9,539 nt of DNA from Methanosphaera sp. rholeuAM74 (lineage in GTDB: Archaea > Methanobacteriota > Methanobacteria > Methanobacteriales > Methanobacteriaceae), in contig MUZZ01000144.1 of the NCBI GenBank assembly GCA_003266075.1, positions 611-10,149 of the forward strand. Reading direction: 5' to 3'. Under the pieces are notes generated by a model. The model saw only the letters and a list, made by a program, of their open reading frames with translations, did no database searches and was not told the origin of the DNA. The position numbers and the translations under genes are program-made. Below, piece after piece: positions 5,621-9,539 of the stretch. The first letter of the stretch is position 1. Every line of letters starts with the position of its first letter.

Positions 5621-6154
5621 ATGAAGAATTTGGCTAATTATATTTCACTTTCAAGGATACTTTTTTCAATTCTATTAGTGTTTACTGAAGCATTATCTCC
5701 CCTTTTCTTTATAATCTTCATGTTTTGTGGCTTTACGGATATAGTTGATGGATATATTGCAAGAAGTTATGCTTTGACTAGTGATTTTGGAGCAAAACTT
5801 GATTCTATTGCTGATATTGTGTTCTTTATGGCATACCTTCTAGTATTGTTGCCTGTATTGTGTTATGACTATCTGATATCTCTATGGATTATCGTAATAT
5901 TTATAATTAAAAGCTTATCAATCACTATTGGATATATTCGTTTTGGCAAGTTTGCTTTGATTCATACATATTTAAATAAGCTTACTGGTTTGTTATTAGT
6001 TTTACTTCCGTTTATTCTAGTATTAGGTTCATCAGGATTAAGCATAGTTTTTGTATGTTTAGTGGCTAGTGTAGCATCTATAGAAGAGTTATTGATTATT
6101 ATCCGTAGTCAAAAGTTGGCATTAGATTGTAAAAGTATTTTTAAATTCATTTAA
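5621..6154 (+). CDS. CDP-alcohol phosphatidyltransferase family membrane enzyme
   Basis: The 177-residue product has the complete family signature D40-x2-D43-G44-x2-A47-R48-x8-G57-x3-D61-x3-D65. The aspartates bind divalent metal and the CDP group. About five or six hydrophobic helices surround it, as expected for this integral membrane family. The enzyme moves a phospho-lipid from a CDP-activated lipid (CDP-archaeol in archaea) to an alcohol such as glycerol phosphate, serine or inositol phosphate; the acceptor cannot be told from the sequence. The compact size and N-terminus (NLANYISLSRILFS) resemble the short PgsA-like accessory enzymes of Firmicutes as much as archaeal ones, so exchange with gut bacteria is possible. 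It appears monocistronic with its own TATA-like box. Confidence 0.93.
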   Translation: MKNLANYISLSRILFSILLVFTEALSPLFFIIFMFCGFTDIVDGYIARSYALTSDFGAKLDSIADIVFFMAYLLVLLPVLCYDYLISLWIIVIFIIKSLSITIGYIRFGKFALIHTYLNKLTGLLLVLLPFILVLGSSGLSIVFVCLVASVASIEELLIIIRSQKLALDCKSIFKFI

Positions 6155-6265
6155 AAACATATAATTTCATTAGTATGGGAAGTTGTCATATTCTTTTTCA
6201 TGGTCACAAAGTAGAGTATCATTTAAGCATGCATGTGGCAGATATTATATGAATAGAGGATATGG

Positions 6266-6325
6266 ATGATGTTTATGAAAAAAGAAATCAAATTATGTTC
6301 AAAAAAGAGATTTGTTGTTGATTAA
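6266..6325 (+). other. Short upstream reading frame (19 codons) abutting the acetyltransferase start
   Basis: ATG at 6266 is preceded by AGAGGAT (6255-6261) at four bases. The frame encodes MMFMKKEIKLCSKKRFVVD and stops with TAA at 6323-6325, one base before the ATG at 6327 (TAATATG). The acetyltransferase ATG has no clear RBS of its own. This arrangement fits translational coupling through a leader peptide, though a chance frame is possible. Confidence 0.35.
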
Positions 6326-6326
6326 T

Positions 6327-6839
6327 ATGAAGTTAATTAGACCAAGTATTAACTTAGAAGATGATGTGGTTGACTTTAAAGAGGAGTTTCTATCCAATAA
6401 TGAGAAGACGATAAATGGTGGAGAACTGTTGGATTCTAATCTTTCATTTGACCAATGGCTATGCCATGTATCTGATAATTCTAGTAAAGATAGCCTACCA
6501 CCTGACTGGGTCTTAACTGACACTTATCTTGCGATTGAAAGAGATACTATTGTGGGCATCATATGTTTAAGACATTACTTGAACGATTTTCTCAGTAATT
6601 ATGGTCATATCGCATTCAGCGTCCGTCCATCTAAGAGGAAAAAAGGCTATGCCACGCTAATGCTGGGGATGATATTGGACAAGGCCAGAGACCTTAACAT
6701 GACTAGTGTGCAGTTATCTGCTATGAGGGATAATGAGGCATCAATTAGGGTTATTGCCAATAATAGTGGTGTATATCTGCGTAGCTTTGATCATGAAGGC
6801 AGAATTGCTGATGTTTACATCATTGACTTACTCAATTAA
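6327..6839 (+). CDS. GNAT family N-acetyltransferase
   Basis: From ATG 6327 the product has 170 residues and starts MKLIRPSINLEDD, the usual opening strand of these enzymes; TTG 6312 would add five residues and was not chosen. The acetyl-CoA loop is SVRPSKRKKGYA (98-109, R/Q-x-x-G-x-A pattern), followed by the long helix LMLGMILDKARDL and the C-terminal NEASIRVIANNSG (136-148), all typical of GNAT acetyltransferases of the bacterial type (small-molecule or amino-group donors from acetyl-CoA). The loop about 35-60 (SFDQWLCHVSD) also fits this subgroup. The substrate cannot be predicted. Its start lacks a clear RBS and follows a short reading frame directly, suggesting coupled translation. No T-rich terminator follows; the next gene has TATA-like boxes in the 93-bp gap. 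Confidence 0.9.
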   Translation: MKLIRPSINLEDDVVDFKEEFLSNNEKTINGGELLDSNLSFDQWLCHVSDNSSKDSLPPDWVLTDTYLAIERDTIVGIICLRHYLNDFLSNYGHIAFSVRPSKRKKGYATLMLGMILDKARDLNMTSVQLSAMRDNEASIRVIANNSGVYLRSFDHEGRIADVYIIDLLN

Positions 6840-6852
6840 TTTATTAATAAAA

Positions 6853-6885
6853 GATTTAAACATCTTCTAACATAGATTATACTTA
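6853..6885 (+). promoter_or_regulatory. TATA-like elements upstream of the secreted protein gene
   Basis: GATTTAAA at 6853-6860 and TTATACTTA near 6878 are candidate TATA boxes for the gene starting at 6933. The likely RBS, AAGGGGG (6914-6920), is at an unusually long 12-base distance from the ATG. Confidence 0.28.
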
Positions 6886-6932
6886 AGAATTATACTCAAA
6901 CTTTTCAATAAAAAAGGGGGCTACAGAATTAT

Positions 6933-7331
6933 ATGAGAGAAAAAAACGTATTATTGTTATGTATACTAGTCGTACTATTTGCATCTATAGTGTCAGCTAC
7001 TGTAATCATGACACATAATGACAATCAATCAAACAATACCACTACTAACAATACTACCACTAATATAACAGTTAATGATTCTAATACTACTGATAATAAC
7101 ACTACCCCCATAACTAAGAAATCTAGCATCGTTAAAGGCAGTAAATCCAATAATGACCCAGACTATGACCCAGAACGTGATGCTAGCCATAAGGGTGCTA
7201 CTGAAACTAATCCGATAACAGTCCAACAGAGTGACGGTGAATACACCTACTATGGACCAGGACACTACGATTACTATGCTGGAGGCAATCATATGTCTGG
7301 AGGATACTATAAGGAAAGAAACAGGAAGTAA
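6933..7331 (+). CDS. Small secreted protein with glycosylation-sequon cluster and Tyr/Gly/His tail
   Basis: The 132-residue product has a signal peptide (REK, then LLLCILVVLFASIVSA, cleavage likely near residue 22). Residues 31-58 form a Thr/Asn tract with ten N-X-S/T sequons (NQS, NNT, NTT, NNT, NTT, NIT, NDS, NTT, NNT, NTT), likely a heavily N-glycosylated stalk. The C-terminal part is different: DPDYDPERDASHKGATE, then SDGEYTYYGPGHYDYYAGGNH, rich in Tyr, Gly and His, ending in a basic KERNRK. That part is well defined and likely the functional portion, possibly binding a ligand, metal or cell-wall polymer; this is inference. There is no transmembrane helix after the signal. It is monocistronic with a T10 terminator just after it. 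No named family was recognised. Confidence 0.85.
   Translation: MREKNVLLLCILVVLFASIVSATVIMTHNDNQSNNTTTNNTTTNITVNDSNTTDNNTTPITKKSSIVKGSKSNNDPDYDPERDASHKGATETNPITVQQSDGEYTYYGPGHYDYYAGGNHMSGGYYKERNRK
7032..7061 (+). repeat. 15-bp tandem repeat encoding NNTTT
   Basis: AACAATACCACTACT (7032-7046) and AACAATACTACCACT (7047-7061) match at 13 of 15 positions; both differences are silent. This shows how the sequon tract could have grown by slippage under selection for the encoded NNTTT unit. Confidence 0.7.
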
Positions 7332-7353
7332 ACAAACACTTACCCTGTTTTAA

Positions 7354-7363
7354 TTTTTTTTTT
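7354..7363 (+). terminator. Oligo-T10 terminator after the secreted protein gene
   Basis: Ten T residues begin 23 bases after the stop at 7331. There is no strong hairpin. Confidence 0.55.
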
Positions 7364-7411
7364 AAAAAATGTGTGTGCAACAATTCACTTTCAACAGTTT
7401 TTGAGGTTGTT

Positions 7412-7456
7412 ATGTATGTACTTATCCCTCGTATGCTTATATCTTGTTTAATATGA
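7412..7456 (+). other. Short upstream reading frame overlapping an alternative protease start
   Basis: ATG 7412 is preceded by GAGGT (7403-7407) at four bases and encodes MYVLIPRMLISCLI, stopping with TGA at 7454-7456. The stop overlaps ATG 7453 (ATGA), which is in frame with the membrane protease. If the protease starts at 7453, translation would be coupled; if it starts at 7555, this frame is a leader in the untranslated region. Confidence 0.28.
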
Positions 7457-7554
7457 TAATTATGAATATAATTCAATATGTCAAATTAATTGTCGCACAG
7501 CCTCAAAGAATAAATCATATTATTAGTTTAAACCATGTTAAAGGTCTTATAATC

Positions 7555-8427
7555 ATGTTTGATATTATCGTTAAATTCGCAGAAAAGTCTCAAACGCTAA
7601 AGGAAGCTCGTATGAATGTGGAAGACTTCTCACCAGCAAAGGAAGTATGTCTTTTTATACTGCTATTTGTATTGTTGATATTAATTCATATGTTTGTCTC
7701 AATTATATTAACCATAATCATACCAATCACGAATGCTACTCAAAGCATCTTAATACTATTATTTTCATTCTTTGTTATGCCAATAGTGGTATATGTATAC
7801 ATTACCATAATAGAGAAGCGTAGCTGGAGAAGTATAGGATTTTCCAAAAACAATGCAATCTTTTCAACAGTTAAAGGTTTATTAATGGGATTTCTGATGT
7901 TTTCTCTTGTTGTAGTTATAGGTCTATTGTCTGGTCAGTTCAGTTATGATGGTTATGGTTTTTCTTCGATAACGTATATTATTCCCTTTATCATAGCCTT
8001 TATAATCCAAAGTTTTGCTGAGGAAATTTATACACGTGGCTGGGCTATGACCTACTTTTCCAAAAGACATAGTGTAATCACTGCGAGTATAATTAGTGCC
8101 TTCCTGTTTGTTGTTCCACATTTGACAAATGATGGTATTGACCTGTTATCTATCCTCAACATATTCCTGTTCGGAATACTCTTTGCGGTATTGTTCTGGA
8201 GATTTGATAATATATGGATTTGTGGTGGTCTTCATAGTGCGTGGAATATTTCACAGGGATTACTATATGGTTTCAACGTTAGTGGAATTCCAACACCATC
8301 CCTATTTAAGTTTACTCAGATAGGAAACAGCCTCGTAAATGGCGGTATTTTTGGACCGGAATCCAGCTTAATTGCCACCATCGTGATAGTCATAACATTA
8401 ACATTGGCTCTGTATTACCGAAAATAA
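7555..8427 (+). CDS. CPBP (CAAX/Abi) family intramembrane metalloprotease
   Basis: From ATG 7555 the product has 290 residues with about eight hydrophobic segments. Catalytic motifs are complete: EEIYTRG (E156, E157, R161), FLFVVPH (H189) and HSAWN (H227, N231). These glutamates and histidines bind the metal and water in this membrane-embedded family, whose members cleave prenylated proteins, peptides or anti-sigma-type proteins; the substrate here is unknown. The start was chosen because AAAGGT (7540-7545) lies nine bases before it and the product then begins with a soluble helix before the first membrane segment. The frame stays open upstream to ATG 7453 and TTG 7444, adding 34-37 residues (such as QPQRINHIISLNHVK) of weak protein character. 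The preceding gene ends in a strong T run, so this gene has its own promoter. Confidence 0.92.
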   Translation: MFDIIVKFAEKSQTLKEARMNVEDFSPAKEVCLFILLFVLLILIHMFVSIILTIIIPITNATQSILILLFSFFVMPIVVYVYITIIEKRSWRSIGFSKNNAIFSTVKGLLMGFLMFSLVVVIGLLSGQFSYDGYGFSSITYIIPFIIAFIIQSFAEEIYTRGWAMTYFSKRHSVITASIISAFLFVVPHLTNDGIDLLSILNIFLFGILFAVLFWRFDNIWICGGLHSAWNISQGLLYGFNVSGIPTPSLFKFTQIGNSLVNGGIFGPESSLIATIVIVITLTLALYYRK

Positions 8428-8830
8428 TAATATAATGCCATAATCCCACCATTATTTTTATTAGATTATTAACAGTATCTTTTCCCATTATTATTGTTCA
8501 TATAATATGTAATTATCAGGATAGTAGTTATATTATCTTATTTATTGATACTGGTGTAATATATATTCTTTCTAGATTTTTCACTTTCAATGACGAAGTA
8601 TTAATTTATGTGGAAGTAAATATTTAAATTAGTATGGAAATTTTTAAGTAAATTATAGGAAGTGATTGAATATATTTCTTGGGAGGATATCGTCAAAATC
8701 ATAATACTTATACAATATCTATATAAACATAAGAGACAATCATGTGCAAAACAAACTATTATATATTCATAGAAACAATATATTATATGCGGAATAATTA
8801 GTATTTCTACATAAATAGGAGGATATTATT
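8428..8830. other. 403-bp AT-rich gap without a recognisable gene
   Basis: No frame of convincing length or composition was seen on either strand. It holds several TATA-like sequences and one good RBS-like sequence, GGGAGGATAT (8681-8690), not followed by a start codon at usable distance. Nine of those bases (GGAGGATAT) recur as the real RBS at 8818-8826. The left part near 8449-8459 (ATTATTTTTATTAG) may end the protease transcript. Confidence 0.5.
8719..8789 (+). promoter_or_regulatory. Candidate promoter region of the zinc-ribbon gene
   Basis: CTATATAA (8719-8726) is the best TATA match but would leave a leader of about 80 bases. ATATATTATATG (8778-8789) would leave about 20 bases, similar to other genes here. 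Sequence alone does not choose between them. Confidence 0.3.
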
Positions 8831-9088
8831 ATGGATGATATGAAATTATGTCAATCATGTTCAATGCCACTGACCGATGAAATATATGCAACAAACAAAG
8901 ATGGAAGTGCTAATGATGAGTACTGCATCTACTGTTATAAGGATGGCGATTTTACATATGATTGTACTATGGAGGAAATGATTGAAAGGTGTATACCACT
9001 AACAGTTGAAAACTCCGACATGGACGAAAAAGCTGCAACAGAATTGTTAAACAACCTTATACCACAATTAAAACGTTGGCAGAAATAA
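8831..9088 (+). CDS. Small zinc-ribbon protein (Zn_ribbon_2-like)
   Basis: The 85-residue product is full length for the 'putative zinc ribbon' family. It has C7-x2-C10 (LCQSCSMPL) and C32-x2-C35 (EYCIYCYKDG), which should bind one zinc ion, followed by the family tail F-T-Y-D-C-TMEEMIERCIPL and a C-terminal helix ending LIPQLKRWQK. The function of this family is unknown; it occurs in many anaerobic bacteria and archaea, sometimes next to transcription regulators. The start is fixed by AGGAGGAT (8817-8824) six bases before the ATG. It is monocistronic with a strong T-rich terminator. Confidence 0.9.
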   Translation: MDDMKLCQSCSMPLTDEIYATNKDGSANDEYCIYCYKDGDFTYDCTMEEMIERCIPLTVENSDMDEKAATELLNNLIPQLKRWQK

Positions 9089-9104
9089 TATTGTAAACCC
9101 TAAC

Positions 9105-9126
9105 TTTTTTTTTAAATTCTTTTTTT
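9105..9126 (+). terminator. Double oligo-T terminator after the zinc-ribbon gene
   Basis: T9 (9105-9113) and T7 (9120-9126) begin 16 bases after the stop at 9088. This is the clearest archaeal-type terminator in the window. Confidence 0.6.
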
Positions 9127-9186
9127 CATCATTCTAAATTATATTTTATCTCAAATAACTTTTTTCATAGGAATTATTTTGGAAAT

Positions 9187-9193
9187 GTTTAAA
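9187..9193 (+). promoter_or_regulatory. TATA-like box of the HAD hydrolase gene
   Basis: TTTAAAG lies about 52-58 bases before the ATG at 9245, compatible with a leader of about 30 bases. The RBS is weak: AGGAT directly touches the ATG and TAGG lies a few bases further up. Confidence 0.28.
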
Positions 9194-9244
9194 GAATAAA
9201 AGCAACATAACTAATACATAGAAAAAGTAATTGTAGGCTAGGAT

Positions 9245-9539
9245 ATGAAGAAATTATTTATTTTTGATTTTGATGGAACATTGATGAACACAATACTAGA
9301 ATTAGCATCAACCATGAATAAGGCACTCGAAATGCATGACTTTCCCACATTATCGTTGAACGAATATAAAGAAGCCGTCAACGGTAATGTCGATGAGGTA
9401 ATATCTAACCTTCTAGGAATACAAAGCACTAAAGACAATATTGCAACTGTTAAGAAGAGCTATCTCGAACTTGTAAAAACACCACACACAGATTTGGCAC
9501 AACCATTTAATGGAATGCATGAAGTATTGTTAGAGATAC
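9245..9539 (+). CDS. HAD superfamily hydrolase (phosphoglycolate phosphatase-like), 3' truncated
   Basis: The first 98 codons are present and the gene runs off the window. HAD motif I is perfect: FIFDFDGTL (residues 5-13, nucleophile D8 and acid/base D10), followed by a helical cap domain (about 17-90: ELASTMNKALEMHDFP, YKEAVNGNVDEVISNLLG). This is the pattern of Gph/PGP-type phosphatases, which hydrolyse phosphoglycolate or similar small phosphate esters in the cytoplasm. Motif II (S/T), the lysine and motif IV (DD) lie beyond the window, so substrate class cannot be refined. The start is ATG 9245, because the sequence before motif I is then the usual MKKL. Confidence 0.9.
   Translation, partial: MKKLFIFDFDGTLMNTILELASTMNKALEMHDFPTLSLNEYKEAVNGNVDEVISNLLGIQSTKDNIATVKKSYLELVKTPHTDLAQPFNGMHEVLLEI

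Noticed and set aside
6175..6252. 25-residue His-containing frame (MGSCHILFHGHK...)
   Set aside because: No RBS before the ATG and too short to judge; the His content alone is not enough.
6299..6523. Minus-strand 74-codon frame
   Set aside because: Antisense to the acetyltransferase N-terminus; Ser/Leu-rich shadow.
7029..7476. Two minus-strand frames opposite and beyond the secreted protein
   Set aside because: Both are antisense to the Thr/Asn tract or the T10 region and lack RBS and protein-like composition.
7924..8323. Short frames inside the membrane protease on both strands
   Set aside because: The protease frame has complete catalytic motifs here, so these are shadows.
9238..9438. 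Minus-strand 66-codon frame
   Set aside because: Antisense to the HAD hydrolase with its perfect motif I.
1..9539. CRISPR arrays, tRNA or rRNA genes, intact insertion sequences
   Set aside because: No regularly spaced repeats, no cloverleaf-like segment, no transposase with terminal inverted repeats were seen.

Overview
The window looks like a piece of an AT-rich methanogenic archaeon of the order Methanobacteriales, most likely a gut-type Methanosphaera or Methanobrevibacter relative. This is inferred from several signs. Ribosome binding sites match the archaeal anti-SD (AGAGGTGAT at 2721-2729, AGGAGGAT at 8817-8824). TATA-like boxes sit upstream of genes, and transcription units end in oligo-T runs without hairpins. 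Secreted proteins are packed with N-X-S/T glycosylation sequons. No rRNA, tRNA, CRISPR array or intact mobile element was seen.

Layout. 1-1470 is the 3' part of an alkaline-phosphatase-superfamily protein of the type often annotated 'phage holin family' in Firmicutes and archaea. It carries a lineage-specific insertion built of 11-residue repeats. 1679-2287 is a signal-anchored, coiled-coil, sequon-rich surface protein. 2733-4175 is a solitary AAA ATPase of the DUF4143 type with a strong RBS and a near-perfect operator-like palindrome upstream; on both sides lie gaps of about 400 bp that seem to hold broken minus-strand coding remnants. 4574-4771 is a 65-residue, probably winged-helix, protein. 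It converges on an acidic helical protein with a seven-histidine cluster (minus strand, 4838-5404).

5621-6154 is a CDP-alcohol phosphatidyltransferase (membrane lipid head-group synthesis). 6327-6839 is a GNAT acetyltransferase. 6933-7331 is a short secreted protein with a sequon cluster and a Tyr/Gly/His tail. 7555-8427 is a CPBP/CAAX-type intramembrane protease. 8831-9088 is a small zinc-ribbon protein. 9245-9539 is the 5' part of a HAD phosphatase.

The genes are mostly monocistronic, each with its own promoter-like and terminator-like sequence, and do not form one pathway. The common thread is cell-envelope and accessory function: a membrane phosphoesterase, two exported glycoprotein candidates, a lipid head-group enzyme and a membrane protease. 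The least explained items are the His-rich protein, the solitary ATPase with its palindrome, and two short upstream reading frames that end right at the starts of the acetyltransferase and (as an alternative start) the membrane protease. I did not find a convincing new multi-gene defence or mobile system.
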